DNA of 64,000 nucleotides from Collimonas fungivorans (GCF_001584145.1 NZ_CP013232.1:4526001-4590000); one strand, 5' to 3'; shown: positions 43,622-52,581, counted from the stretch's first letter. Translations and numbers: made by a program. Notes: generated from the sequence alone by a model not told the origin.

Positions 43622-44749
43622 TTAGTAGCTGGTCAGCGCTTCCGGCACGCCGCCCTTGAAGCGGAACACGGTTACAGGCGATTGCTTCAGGTCGTGGTTG
43701 GCGTCGAACTCATAAGAGCCGGCTACGCCCTTGTAGTGAATCTTTTCCAGCGCCGATACGTATTGCTTTGGCTCTACCGAGTTGGCGTCCTTCATCGCCT
43801 GCGCAATCACCATCATGCCGTCGTAGAACGAAGCAGCATAGGTTTCCGCAGGACGGTTGTAACGCTTCTGGTAGTCGGCCGCAAAGGTCTTGCCCGAAGC
43901 CAGCTTGTCCAGCATGGCGCCGCCCTGGGTGCAATACACCTGGTCGGTAATCGCATCGCCGCCCAGACGACCCATCTCCGGCGCGCAGATGCCGTCGCCG
44001 CCGAGGAACTTCGCGCTCACGCCCAATTGCTTCATCTGGCGCATCATCGGCCCGCCCTGCGGCGAGTAGCCGCCGTAGAAAATCGCGTCCGGTTTCTTCG
44101 ACTTGATGGAGGTCAGGATGGCGGTGAAATCGGTTGCCTTGTCGTTGGTGAAGTCATTGCCGAGCACCTTGATGCCGTTGGCCTTGGCGACTTTCGAAAA
44201 CTCTTCCGCCAGGCCCTGGCCGTAGGCGGTGCGGTCGTCGATGATCGCTACCGTCTTGATCTTCAGTTCCTTGGCTGCATACAGCGCCATCTTGCCGCCC
44301 AGCTGGCTGTCGCTGGCCGCTACCCGGAATACCGAGTGGAAGCCTTGCAAGGTCACTTTCGGATTGGAAGCCACGGTGCCCATCACGATGCCGGCGTCGT
44401 TATAGACGCGCGAAGCAGGAATGGTCACGCCGGAATTGTAAGGACCGACCACTGCCTTGACACCCATGTCGACCAGCTTTTGCGCTACGCCGACACCGGC
44501 GCGCGGATCGGCCTGGTCGTCTTCCATCTGCGCTTCGAACTTGATTTTCTTGCCGCCGATTACCATGCCCTGGCTATTGAGCTTGTCGATCGCCATGGCC
44601 AGGCCGCCCTGGTTGTCGCGGCCGGCAGATGCCTGAGGGCCGGTCAGCGGGCCGCTGAAACCGATCTTTACTACTTGTGTCTCCTGCGCCATAACGAGCG
44701 CTGGGAATGCAGCCAACATAACCATCATCAGTTTGGTCCGTGCGTACAT
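43622..44749 (-). CDS. branched-chain amino acid type ABC substrate-binding protein
   Basis: This 375-residue LivJ/LivK-like periplasmic protein has a signal peptide cleaved after VMA (about residue 21). The first domain starts VVKIGFSGPLTGPQASAG; AVVGPYNSGVTIPAS and the later GGYSPQGGPMM are ligand-pocket segments. No livHMGF permease genes are beside it. Its position upstream of the hydroxyproline genes hints at uptake of a proline-like compound, but Liv-type substrates vary. AAGGA precedes the start. Confidence 0.85.
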   Translation of the reverse strand: MYARTKLMMVMLAAFPALVMAQETQVVKIGFSGPLTGPQASAGRDNQGGLAMAIDKLNSQGMVIGGKKIKFEAQMEDDQADPRAGVGVAQKLVDMGVKAVVGPYNSGVTIPASRVYNDAGIVMGTVASNPKVTLQGFHSVFRVAASDSQLGGKMALYAAKELKIKTVAIIDDRTAYGQGLAEEFSKVAKANGIKVLGNDFTNDKATDFTAILTSIKSKKPDAIFYGGYSPQGGPMMRQMKQLGVSAKFLGGDGICAPEMGRLGGDAITDQVYCTQGGAMLDKLASGKTFAADYQKRYNRPAETYAASFYDGMMVIAQAMKDANSVEPKQYVSALEKIHYKGVAGSYEFDANHDLKQSPVTVFRFKGGVPEALTSY

Positions 44750-44982
44750 GGCGTATCCTTTCGTCTGTCTATAATAATAGTGTTTTTTTAATATCGGAAC
44801 CCATCGTCAGGCGTGGGAAACCGGGGACGTCTCTTGCAGATCGAATCCTAGCAGGGACGCCGCCACATTAAATTCTTTTATGCGGCGGCTTCTCCGTAGA
44901 TTCGATGGCAAAATGACTTGATCCAGCAGGGATTTTAGTTGCTATCCTGCAGAGAGGGAAATAAATTGGCTGTTACAGTCCA

Positions 44983-45798
44983 CTAATGGCAATCGGGCAC
45001 GTTCTGGTCCAGGTAGACCTCGAACGCGACATTGCTGATCCATTTTTTCCGATTGCCGGCCCAGTAGCTGCTATCCCATACGCCGGTCGTCTGCTGCAGG
45101 TAATCGCCTAGCCCGGTATCGGCCGGCCTTACCGCAAAAGTCAGCGTGGCCGGCCTGGCCGGCAGCGGCAAGCTGGCTGAAAACTTTTTCCATTCGGGCA
45201 AATCCAGCATGCCGTTCAGGACCGCGTCGTCATGGACGGCGGCGTCGCAGGCCCCGGTCCGGAGCGCCAGCAGGGCGTCGGCCGGCGCTTTATAAATTTT
45301 TTCAACGGCGCCATAACCGGCCGCCATGCTGCCGATGTAAGCGCCGCCCTGCGCCAGGCAGACGCTGCGCCCGCGCAGTTGCGCCAAACGTTTGATATCG
45401 GTATCGCTGCGCATGATCAGCTTGGGGTTCGCCTGGTAGGCTGTCGGCAGCAGTCTTGCGCTGACACGGAGCGTGTCAGCGTCGGCCTGCTTCAGGTTCA
45501 ACAACAACAGGTCGACCTTGCCCTGTGCCAGCAGCAGCTGCCGGTCCCGCGCCGTCACTTTCACCGTGCGCAGCCTGACGCCCAAGCGTTGCGCCAGGTC
45601 GGCGGCGACGGTTGTGTCGAAACTTTCTGCAGTCCGGTATTTTACGCCGGCTACATGCGCCGGCGCGACATAGCTGACGCCGACCACCAGCTGGCCGCGC
45701 TGCCTGATTTGCTGCAAGCTGGCCGCCGCCGCGCTGAGCGGCAGCGTGCAGGCCAGCAGCAACAGTAAAAATCGGCGGAAGAAAAACGGCGGGTTCAT
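44983..45798 (-). CDS. periplasmic solute-binding protein, family 3 type
   Basis: This 271-residue exported protein has a signal peptide ending AAA (about residue 26) and LQQIRQRGQLVVGVSYVAP, the start typical of family 3 solute-binding proteins for polar amino acids. A cysteine-bearing second lobe (GRSVCLAQGGAYIG) follows. It is the last gene of an importer operon that already has its own family NMT1 binding protein, so it could be a second binding protein. The gap to the permease gene is 22 bases. Confidence 0.75.
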   Translation of the reverse strand: MNPPFFFRRFLLLLLACTLPLSAAAASLQQIRQRGQLVVGVSYVAPAHVAGVKYRTAESFDTTVAADLAQRLGVRLRTVKVTARDRQLLLAQGKVDLLLLNLKQADADTLRVSARLLPTAYQANPKLIMRSDTDIKRLAQLRGRSVCLAQGGAYIGSMAAGYGAVEKIYKAPADALLALRTGACDAAVHDDAVLNGMLDLPEWKKFSASLPLPARPATLTFAVRPADTGLGDYLQQTTGVWDSSYWAGNRKKWISNVAFEVYLDQNVPDCH

Positions 45799-45820
45799 GA
45801 TCCTCGATCAGACGTACTGC

Positions 45821-46594
45821 TCATATGTACTGATAGCGCAGCACCCTGTGCTTCAGGTTTTCCAGGATGAACTGGTCGATCAGCGCCGCCAGGATCGCGA
45901 TGGCGAGGATGTTGGTCATCACGCCGACCATGTCGGCGGTTTCGCCGGCATAGGCCAGGGTCCGCCCCAGTCCCTTGCCGAAGCCGATCAGCATCTCCGC
46001 CGAAATCAGCGCGCGCCAGGCATTGCCGAACGCCAGCTGGGCGCCGGTGATCAGCTCCGGCATCACTGCCGGCAGGTACACCCGTTTCAGCATGTCCCAG
46101 CGCGTGGCGCCCATCACCCGCGCCGCCGAGACGTGCACTTGCTGCACGCTTTCGGTGGCGTTCATGACGCTCAGCGCAGCCGGAAAAAAAGCCGCCATCG
46201 CCACCACCACCATGATCGGCAGGTTGCCGAAGCCCATCAGGATCAGGAACAAGGGCACCCAGGCGATCGACGGGATCGATTGCAGGATGATGATGGCCGA
46301 CTTCAGCACTTCGCGGAAGAAAAACAGCACCGCGCCGACCAGGCCGAAACCGATGCCGAACAGCATCGCCGCCGCATAACCGCCGCCGAGCCGGGTCAGG
46401 CTGCCCCACAAGGCGGTGCGGAATTCCGGCGTCAGCGCTTCCTGCCACAAGCGTCCCAGCACCGGCAGCACGCCCGGCATCAGGAAATCAGGCAGCGACC
46501 AGGCGGCGATCTGCCACAGCAGGAAAATCAGCAGGATAGCCAGCAGCATGGCGAGTTTTTTGCGATAACCGACCAGCCGGCTTTGAGTGCTCAT
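45821..46594 (-). CDS. ABC transporter permease, SsuC/TauC type
   Basis: This 257-residue inner-membrane permease has six hydrophobic helices and the ATPase-contacting loop ARVMGATRWDMLKRVYLPAVMPELI (EAA motif with conserved Gly). It matches permeases for sulfonates, taurine, nitrate and hydroxymethylpyrimidine. The exact substrate cannot be told. It follows the binding-protein gene by 60 bases in the operon. Confidence 0.87.
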   Translation of the reverse strand: MSTQSRLVGYRKKLAMLLAILLIFLLWQIAAWSLPDFLMPGVLPVLGRLWQEALTPEFRTALWGSLTRLGGGYAAAMLFGIGFGLVGAVLFFFREVLKSAIIILQSIPSIAWVPLFLILMGFGNLPIMVVVAMAAFFPAALSVMNATESVQQVHVSAARVMGATRWDMLKRVYLPAVMPELITGAQLAFGNAWRALISAEMLIGFGKGLGRTLAYAGETADMVGVMTNILAIAILAALIDQFILENLKHRVLRYQYI

Positions 46595-46654
46595 AGATAA
46601 GGTAAAAAATAAGTCTAAACAATTCGTGCGTTGAAAAAACCGACTGCGGGACGA

Positions 46655-47662
46655 TCAGAGCTTGCGGCTTTTTTGCCAGTCGAGGTCGATGATCGCATTC
46701 ACGTCGAACGGCTTGCCGTCGCGCGTCTTGAGCGAACCCTGATCTTGCAGGATATTCGCCAGCTCCTGCATGCGCGCCAGCTCCTTGGCGGTCAGCACAG
46801 CGCTGAAGGTCTGGCTCTTGATGGCGTCGCGGATCACGGTTTCGCGCGGCAGCTCGCCCTGCTTCAGGGTTTTCAGGGTGGGATCGGCGATGAAATAGCT
46901 GGCGATCAGCTTCGACGCCGCGGCCGGATCTTTCCGCAGGAGTTCGATCGCCTCACGCTGCGCATCCAGCGATTTCCACACCGCGTCGCGGCGCTTCGCC
47001 AGCGTTTCGCCGGAAGTGATCACCACCATGCAGGGGAAAGGCCAGACTTCGCCGACTTCATAAATCTGCTTCACCGGCGCCACCAGTTTGGCTATGCTGG
47101 CTTGCGGCTCGAACAGGAAAGCAGCGTCGACCCGTTTGCCAACCAGCGATTGCACCGCCACCTGCGGACTGACGCCGAGGATGTTGACGTCGTCGGCTTT
47201 CAGGCCGACGTTCTTGAGCGTCACGCCTTTGAGTACGGTGTCGGCGGTGCTGCCTTCGGCCTGCGAAGCCAGGGTGTGTCCCTTCAGCCCGGCCACATCC
47301 TTGATGCCGCTGTCCTCACGCACCACAATCGCGTGATAGCCATGCTGGGCGCCGGCCACTACCTTGAGATCGGCGCCTTTGGAAGCCCAGGCCGCGGCAT
47401 TGGTGAAACCCAGCACGCCGCTATCGAGCTGGCCGCCGACGATGGCCTTGATCAGGTCGGTGCCCGACTTGAACTCGACCAGTTCCACTTCCAGGCCGTG
47501 CTTCTTGTAGAAGCCGCCTTCAAAGGCGGCAATCGCCTGCGCATCGTCCATGACGCGCAGATAGCCGATCTTGAATTTTTCGGCGGCGCCGGCGTGTCCA
47601 GCCAGCGTCAGCAAAAGCGCCGGCAGGATGAACAGCCGTTTTAGTTTGACGTTAAATATCAT
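46655..47662 (-). CDS. ABC substrate-binding protein, SsuA/TauA (NMT1) family
   Basis: This 335-residue exported protein has a signal peptide to about residue 26 (GHAGA). FKIGYLRVMDDAQAIAAFEGGFYKKHGL, GQLDSGVLGFTNAAAWASKG and the hinge segment KGHTLASQAEGSTAD follow the aliphatic sulfonate/nitrate/thiamine-precursor pattern. It would deliver the ligand to the permease encoded next. Its start overlaps the ATPase stop by four bases. Confidence 0.85.
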   Translation of the reverse strand: MIFNVKLKRLFILPALLLTLAGHAGAAEKFKIGYLRVMDDAQAIAAFEGGFYKKHGLEVELVEFKSGTDLIKAIVGGQLDSGVLGFTNAAAWASKGADLKVVAGAQHGYHAIVVREDSGIKDVAGLKGHTLASQAEGSTADTVLKGVTLKNVGLKADDVNILGVSPQVAVQSLVGKRVDAAFLFEPQASIAKLVAPVKQIYEVGEVWPFPCMVVITSGETLAKRRDAVWKSLDAQREAIELLRKDPAAASKLIASYFIADPTLKTLKQGELPRETVIRDAIKSQTFSAVLTAKELARMQELANILQDQGSLKTRDGKPFDVNAIIDLDWQKSRKL

Positions 47663-48432
47663 GCTGCGATTCCCTCAAGTTTTTTTGCGAATGCGTCTTG
47701 CTCTGCATGAATCCCGAGCAGGCAAAGAATTTCCCGCCGGATGGCGGCAAATTCGGATAGGTCGTGGGTTTTCTCGTGGTGGTTGAGGTTGAATTCGCGC
47801 AGCACCGTGGCCGGGCGCGGACTGAACACCAGGATGCGGTCGGCCAGGAACAAAGCTTCGTCGACATCGTGCGTCACCAGCAGCACGGTCGGCCGTTCTT
47901 CGCGGATCAGCTGGCGCAGGGAATCCTGCAGGGTCATGCGGGTCAGCGCATCCAACGCGCCAAACGGTTCGTCCAGCAGCAATACTTTGGGCTTGGTGAT
48001 AAAAGCGCGCGCCAGCGCCGCGCGCTGCCGCATGCCGCCCGAGACCTGGTGCGGATAATAAGCTTCGAAACCTTGCAGGCTGACTTTGGAGAGCCAGTCG
48101 CGCGCCTGCTGGCGAGCGCTAGCCTTGCCGACTTTCTGCAGCTCCAGCGCCAGCGCCACATTCGCCTCCAGCGTCAGCCATGGATACAGCGCGTTTTCCT
48201 GGAACATCAGCATGCGTTCGGGATGCGGCCCCTTGATCGCCTGGCCGTCGGCCAATACCGCGCCGCTGCTGGCAGCGCCGAGACCTGCCGCCAGATGCAG
48301 CAAGGTCGACTTGCCGCAGCCGGACGGACCGACCAAGGCGACCAGTTCGCCCTCCTCGATTTCACGGCTGAAATCGGCGATCACCGGCAAGCCGGAGAAC
48401 TGCTTGTTGACATGTTTGAACGATAACTTCAT
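47659..48432 (-). CDS. ABC transporter ATPase, SsuB/TauB type
   Basis: This 257-residue ATPase has Walker A GPSGCGKST near residue 35, the signature VSGGMRQR near 133, Walker B VLLLDEPFGALD near 157 and a switch His in LLVTHDVDEAL. It is the first gene of the operon ATPase, binding protein, permease, second binding protein. The sulfonate/taurine subgroup is most like it; no FMN-dependent desulfonase gene is nearby. Confidence 0.9.
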   Translation of the reverse strand: MKLSFKHVNKQFSGLPVIADFSREIEEGELVALVGPSGCGKSTLLHLAAGLGAASSGAVLADGQAIKGPHPERMLMFQENALYPWLTLEANVALALELQKVGKASARQQARDWLSKVSLQGFEAYYPHQVSGGMRQRAALARAFITKPKVLLLDEPFGALDALTRMTLQDSLRQLIREERPTVLLVTHDVDEALFLADRILVFSPRPATVLREFNLNHHEKTHDLSEFAAIRREILCLLGIHAEQDAFAKKLEGIAA

Positions 48433-48490
48433 GGGGAAATTGGCGCCTTTGCGTCGTACGGCAACGCTAAGCCTAAGTCGGCGAGCGCAT

Positions 48491-48524
48491 ATAAAGTGGA
48501 TTTTTTATTCATTTTCCACTTTAT
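48491..48524. promoter_or_regulatory. perfect inverted repeat upstream of the ABC operon
   Basis: ATAAAGTGGA at 48491-48500 is perfectly inverted at 48515-48524 around a T-rich 14-base centre, 59 bases upstream of the ATPase start. It could be an operator for the importer operon or the terminator of the minus-strand gene ending at 48602. Confidence 0.5.
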
Positions 48525-48601
48525 CGATCAACTTTCCGGCTTACAACAACTTATAACTTCTATGCTTATGCTAAAAACAGATATAGAAGCTTGTCATAGA
48601 A

Positions 48602-49522
48602 TTATTGCTGAGCAGTTGGCCCTGCGGCCGCAGCCATGGCAGGCAAAGCCGCCGGCACGTCCGCATAACGCAAGCGCACGCCCAGCTCCAGCTTGATGCG
48701 CCGGTTCTGCAAACGGCGCGACTCCGACATGAACGACAGCAGCATCGGCGACACCACCTGTTCCAGCTCGGCGCGCGGCAGCCGCGGCGACGGCGGCAAG
48801 CCGAACGCCTGGGCCACCAGGTCGAAGTATTCCGCCATCTTCAGCTGCGAATCGTCGCTCGCGTGATAAATCCGCAAAGGCGCGGCCTTGAAAACCGCCG
48901 CCACGATGATGCGCGCCAGGTCATCGGCATGGATGTGATTGGTATATACGTCGTCGTCCGCGATCAAGGCCGGCGTCGCCTTCTGCAAACGCGCCAGCGG
49001 CAACCGGTCGGCGGCATAAATCCCCGGCACCCGCAGGATCGCCAGGCGTCCGCTGCGGCGCCGGGCCCAGCCGCGCAACACCTGCTCGGCATCGACGCGG
49101 CGCCTGGCGCGGCCGTTGTGCGGGGCCAGCGCCCGGGTTTCGTCTATCAGGGCGCCGCCGCAATCGCCATAGACGCCGGTGGTACTGATGTAAACAAGAG
49201 TGCTACGCTCGGGTAAAATGGCGGCCAGGTTACGGGTGCGCCGGTCTTTTTCTCCGGCCGATTGCGGCGGCGCCAGGTGGACGATAACCTGCGCCAGGCG
49301 TGCCAGCCGCGCCAATGTTGCCGGCTGGTCAAGATCTGCAATCAACGGAATTGCGCCGGCGGCGCGCAATTCGGCGCAGCGGGCCGGCTGGCTGGTGACC
49401 GCAAACACGCGAAAGCGCCGTTTCAGCAGCGCCAGCAAGCGTAATCCCACGTCGCCGCAGCCGAGGATGAGCAGGCGCGGCTTGCCCAACTTGTCGCCAG
49501 GGGTTTGTTTTATATTTTTCAT
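48602..49522 (-). CDS. NAD-dependent epimerase/dehydratase-like (YeeZ type) protein
   Basis: This 306-residue Rossmann-fold protein starts with the dinucleotide motif LLILGCGDVGLRLL near residue 16. VYISTTGVYGDCGG has the YGD variant of the extended SDR active site. Such atypical SDRs (YeeZ-like) often lack full catalysis, and the Tyr-X3-Lys pair is not complete here. Role unknown. It is divergent from the reductase gene with 11 bases between start codons, so each promoter lies in the other's coding start. Confidence 0.8.
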   Translation of the reverse strand: MKNIKQTPGDKLGKPRLLILGCGDVGLRLLALLKRRFRVFAVTSQPARCAELRAAGAIPLIADLDQPATLARLARLAQVIVHLAPPQSAGEKDRRTRNLAAILPERSTLVYISTTGVYGDCGGALIDETRALAPHNGRARRRVDAEQVLRGWARRRSGRLAILRVPGIYAADRLPLARLQKATPALIADDDVYTNHIHADDLARIIVAAVFKAAPLRIYHASDDSQLKMAEYFDLVAQAFGLPPSPRLPRAELEQVVSPMLLSFMSESRRLQNRRIKLELGVRLRYADVPAALPAMAAAAGPTAQQ

Positions 49523-49533
49523 TACAGGATTGT

Positions 49534-50559
49534 ATGAGTTTTCAGATAACTGTTCAGCCTAGCGGTCGCCAATTCAGCTGCGACGAAGGTGAAACCATTC
49601 TTAATGCCGCAGTGCGCGCCGGCATCGGCCTGCCTTACGGCTGTAAAAACGGAGCTTGCAGTTCGTGCAAGGGCAAGCTGCTGGATGGCGAAATCAGCCA
49701 TGGCGCCCATCAGGAAAAAGCACTGCCAGTCAAGGAAGAACAACAGGGCTTCGCTTTATTCTGCTGCGCCACTCCGCATTCCGACGTCACCATCGAGGTC
49801 CGCGAAGTGGCTGGCATAGGCGATTTCCCGGTTCGCAAGATGCCGACCCGTATCGCCAAGATCGACAAGGTGGCCGACGACGTGGTTGTGCTGTCATTGC
49901 AATTACCAGCCAATGAACGGCTACAGTTCCTGGCGGGCCAGTATATCGAGTTCATGTTGCGCGACGGTAAACGGCGCAGTTATAGTATGGCCAACGCGCC
50001 GCACAAGGACGAGTACCTGACGCTGCACATCCGCCACATGCCGGGCGGCCTGTTCACCGACCAGGTGTTTACCACCATGAAAGAGCGCGACATCCTGCGC
50101 CTGGAAGGCCCGCTCGGCACCTTCTTCCTGCGCGAGGATTCGGATAAGCCGATGGTGCTGCTGGCATCCGGCACCGGCTTCGCGCCGATCAAGGCCCTGG
50201 TCGAACAATGCGCCCATACCGGTTCGCAGCGGCCGATCACCTTGTACTGGGGCGGCCGCCGCCCGCAAGACCTGTACATGATGGCGCTGTGCGAAGAATG
50301 GGCCGCCACGCTGCCGAACTTTACTTTCATACCGGTGATTTCGAATGCCCAGCCGGAAGACCAATGGCAGGGCCGCAACGGGTTTGTGCACCAGGCGGTG
50401 ATCGATGACTTGCCTGACCTGTCCGCTTACCAGGTGTATGCCTGCGGCGCGCCGGTCGTGGTGGAATCGGCGCAGCGCGATTTTGTCGCCCTGTGCAAAT
50501 TGCCGGCCGAAGAGTTTTATGCGGATTCGTTTACTTCGGAAGCGGACCTGGCCTCCTGA
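49534..50559 (+). CDS. iron-sulfur flavin reductase (CDP-6-deoxy-delta-3,4-glucoseen reductase type)
   Basis: This 341-residue protein has an N-terminal plant-type 2Fe-2S ferredoxin domain (CKNGACSSC, with the fourth Cys in LFCC), an FAD domain (RSYSMAN) and an NAD domain (GTGFAPIKAL, then YACGAPVVVESA). It passes electrons from NAD(P)H to an oxygenase or dehydratase partner. Betaproteobacterial members are often annotated as the glucoseen reductase AscD although no deoxysugar genes are nearby, as here; the real partner is unknown. Confidence 0.87.
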   Translation: MSFQITVQPSGRQFSCDEGETILNAAVRAGIGLPYGCKNGACSSCKGKLLDGEISHGAHQEKALPVKEEQQGFALFCCATPHSDVTIEVREVAGIGDFPVRKMPTRIAKIDKVADDVVVLSLQLPANERLQFLAGQYIEFMLRDGKRRSYSMANAPHKDEYLTLHIRHMPGGLFTDQVFTTMKERDILRLEGPLGTFFLREDSDKPMVLLASGTGFAPIKALVEQCAHTGSQRPITLYWGGRRPQDLYMMALCEEWAATLPNFTFIPVISNAQPEDQWQGRNGFVHQAVIDDLPDLSAYQVYACGAPVVVESAQRDFVALCKLPAEEFYADSFTSEADLAS

Positions 50560-50570
50560 GCAGGCACCGC

Positions 50571-50605
50571 GGCTCTCTCAACACCACATCCTAGTTGAGA
50601 GAGCC
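50571..50605. terminator. hairpin between convergent genes
   Basis: GGCTCTCTCAAC at 50571-50582 is perfectly inverted at 50594-50605 around an 11-base loop. It sits between convergent genes and covers the stop of the minus-strand one (50591-50593). No T-run follows on either strand, so it may end transcripts only with Rho or protect 3' ends. Confidence 0.55.
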
Positions 50606-51121
50606 GGCCGTCAGGCGCACATGGCGCGTGAGCGTCACTTCATGCATGACAACCTGCTGCGGTCCCGGATCGCGCCGTTCCGCACTCTCTCCCTCTGATC
50701 TGACAGCACCGACGGGCTCTTTCAGATTTGCGGCCGCAACTCGCGACGGCAGACGCGGCGCTGGCCGGTGCTGCTTTGGCGGCGTTTTTAAAACAACCTT
50801 GACCTTGTTATCTTGTGCCGGCAAAATGCGAGCGACGACAGGCTTGTCCTCAATTACCCGATCGGCCACGACAGGCTGGGCACGCTTGCTTTCCTGAGTA
50901 TCGGCATCTTTCGCGGCCAGTATCTTCGCAGGCTTTTCCAGCGTGGCCACAGCGACGTCTGTTTGCTGCGAGTAGCGGTGCCCCAAGAATCCAAGCACCC
51001 CTGCCATCAGGATCCCCAACAACATCAACGGCACGCCGCAATGCGTTTGCGGACGCACAAAATCCAGCTCCGGACTGGCGTCAGCCGACCTCATCTTGAT
51101 CCCCAGGCGCGAATCCCTCAT
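50591..51121 (-). CDS. hypothetical membrane protein, 176 residues
   Basis: A 176-residue protein with a short cytoplasmic N-terminus, one transmembrane helix (PLMLLGILMAGVLGFLGHRYS, about residues 31-50) and a long basic, Pro-rich outer part. Its start overlaps the stop of the upstream 358-residue gene by four bases, so they are coupled. Bitopic topology next to an actin-like-fold candidate recalls PilM/PilN or GspL/GspM pairs of pilus and secretion assembly, but no motif confirms it. Confidence 0.5.
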   Translation of the reverse strand: MRDSRLGIKMRSADASPELDFVRPQTHCGVPLMLLGILMAGVLGFLGHRYSQQTDVAVATLEKPAKILAAKDADTQESKRAQPVVADRVIEDKPVVARILPAQDNKVKVVLKTPPKQHRPAPRLPSRVAAANLKEPVGAVRSEGESAERRDPGPQQVVMHEVTLTRHVRLTAGSLN

Positions 51122-52194
51122 TGCGGCCTCTCCTGCCATGGCCCGAATGGCAAACCTGGCCTGGCATAAGCCGCGCCTTGGGCGGAACAGTCCACGGGCT
51201 GGCGCCATGCCAGCTTGCCCCATGCGCCGTAGCGCCCCGATTGTTCCGCCACCAGATTATCCGCGGCCCAGTATCCCCACTTATAGCGGGCAGGCGGCAT
51301 GCCAGGCTTGTCGACGGGCGCAGCAAACGCCGGGCCGCGAGCATGGGTGCGGGCAAAGCCATCCGGATGGTTGTGGCTGTCCTGCAGCCAGGGATGCGCC
51401 GCCGCCAGCCAGCGTACCAAGGAGGAATTGTCTTGCGCCCGGCGCGGGCTGCTGAAAAATGGCGTCACCGCCAGCACCGGGAGGGAATTTTCGCCGTCGC
51501 TGTCGGCCCGCGCCAACTGCGCGGCAGCGGCGATGCTGTCAGCCAGCGCAGCACCCGGCGCCACCGGTATGCCGCAAACACCCTGCCATATTCCCTGTTT
51601 CCTGAACAGGCATTCAAGCGCGCCGTGCTGCGGCAGACTCAGCACGCAATCGTCTTCCAGCACTTCCCAGTGACGCTGTACCGCGGCCGTCAGCAACGAC
51701 ATGCACGAGACCAGCCGCAGCTTGTGCATCTTGGCCAGCGCCTGCAAGCCCTGTATCAGCGCGGCATCGGTTGCCGCCGCCAGCCGCGGCTGGCCGGACG
51801 GTGCCGGATCGACCACCACCTGGCGGCCGGGATAAGCGCTGCCATCCTGTTCGTCGAATACGGCATTGGCATAATCGCGCCAGTCTGCCGCCTGCGTCAG
51901 CCCCGCTTGCCACGGCAACACCGTGTGCCGCACATACGGATAACCGAGCAGCACGGTCAGCTTGTCGGCAATTTTTATGCGGCCGCGCGGCGTACGTCCG
52001 AATAAATCGGCAGCTGCCGATAAAGGATCAGACAATGCGGCCGGGCTTCCTTTCAGCTCGCCGCTCCAGACATTGCGCTCGCGGGCGAAGGCGGAACGGC
52101 CTATCCAGGTAAGCTGGCCCCCTTGCAGCAGCATGAGGTGATGCATTACCAGCGGTTGCGACGGCTTAAATGATTTGCTAGGGGGAAATGACAC
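51118..52194 (-). CDS. hypothetical protein, 358 residues, GTG start
   Basis: The frame begins at GTG 52192-52194, four bases after a perfect AGGAGGTG, which decides for the GTG start over an ATG 48 bases later. The protein is soluble, with an N-terminal half of beta-rich pattern, a segment (AALIQGLQALAKMHKLRLVSCMSLL) that resembles the second subdomain of PilM/GspL-like actin folds, and a Pro/Trp-rich C-terminus. No family is firmly recognised. It is coupled to the membrane protein at 50591-51121. Confidence 0.5.
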   Translation of the reverse strand: MSFPPSKSFKPSQPLVMHHLMLLQGGQLTWIGRSAFARERNVWSGELKGSPAALSDPLSAAADLFGRTPRGRIKIADKLTVLLGYPYVRHTVLPWQAGLTQAADWRDYANAVFDEQDGSAYPGRQVVVDPAPSGQPRLAAATDAALIQGLQALAKMHKLRLVSCMSLLTAAVQRHWEVLEDDCVLSLPQHGALECLFRKQGIWQGVCGIPVAPGAALADSIAAAAQLARADSDGENSLPVLAVTPFFSSPRRAQDNSSLVRWLAAAHPWLQDSHNHPDGFARTHARGPAFAAPVDKPGMPPARYKWGYWAADNLVAEQSGRYGAWGKLAWRQPVDCSAQGAAYARPGLPFGPWQERPQ

Positions 52195-52402
52195 AATGCA
52201 CCTCCTCGGGCGTGGTCAGAACGGTAGCGATTTCGCCTGCCGTCTCGGCATCAAGCATTACGGCATCGAATTGCTTAAAAGCATGATTATGAAAGATATC
52301 AGATTTAATTGCCTTTTGAGAACTATTTTAATCATTTCGCCAGCCGCAGCCAGATGACGAACCCTCCCTCTGCAAGGCCGGCCACAGCCGCGCAAATTTT
52401 TT

Positions 52403-52431
52403 TTGACGCACCACACAAAAAGTCCTAATAT
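52403..52431 (+). promoter_or_regulatory. promoter of the argD leader
   Basis: TTGACG at 52403-52408 and TAATAT at 52426-52431 are spaced by 17 bases. The predicted start of transcription, about 52438, is at or one base before the ATG of the leader peptide (52439), so its message would be leaderless. Confidence 0.68.
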
Positions 52432-52438
52432 TTGCGTC

Positions 52439-52507
52439 ATGAACATGATCCGGACATTGTTGCGACGCCGTAACCCATTACCTCAGCCAGGTAAGCCGTG
52501 CGCGTGA
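52439..52507 (+). CDS. candidate arginine-codon leader peptide upstream of argD
   Basis: A 22-codon frame, MNMIRTLLRRRNPLPQPGKP then CA, with ATG 52439-52441 and TGA 52505-52507. It holds four Arg codons, three consecutive (CGA CGC CGT at 52463-52471). A hairpin 52478-52494 (TTACCT/AGGTAA) lies inside it, another (52503-52523) covers its stop, and a T-tailed terminator follows at 52527. The next gene makes an arginine precursor. Ribosome stalling at Arg codons could favour readthrough; no exact antiterminator pairing was found. Confidence 0.5.
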   Translation: MNMIRTLLRRRNPLPQPGKPCA

Positions 52508-52526
52508 CCGTCGATTGATCACGAAG

Positions 52527-52554
52527 CCACAGGCGCTGCCTGTGGTTTTTTTTT
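52527..52554 (+). terminator. intrinsic terminator or attenuator before argD
   Basis: CCACAGGC at 52527-52534 pairs with GCCTGTGG at 52538-52545 across loop GCT, followed by nine T. It lies 28 bases upstream of the argD start codon with no gene ending before it, so it would cut transcripts that begin at 52438 unless relieved. Confidence 0.85.
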
Positions 52555-52581
52555 GCCCTTATTTAGGATAGGAGTACTCAT

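Noticed and set aside
44983..48432. Complete ssu or tau sulfonate operon
   Set aside because: Importer parts are present but no desulfonase or taurine dioxygenase gene lies next to them, so the substrate is left open.
52439..52560. Riboswitch upstream of argD
   Set aside because: No consensus of a known riboswitch class (SAM, SAH, guanidine, glycine) could be recognised; the small Arg-rich frame explains the region better.
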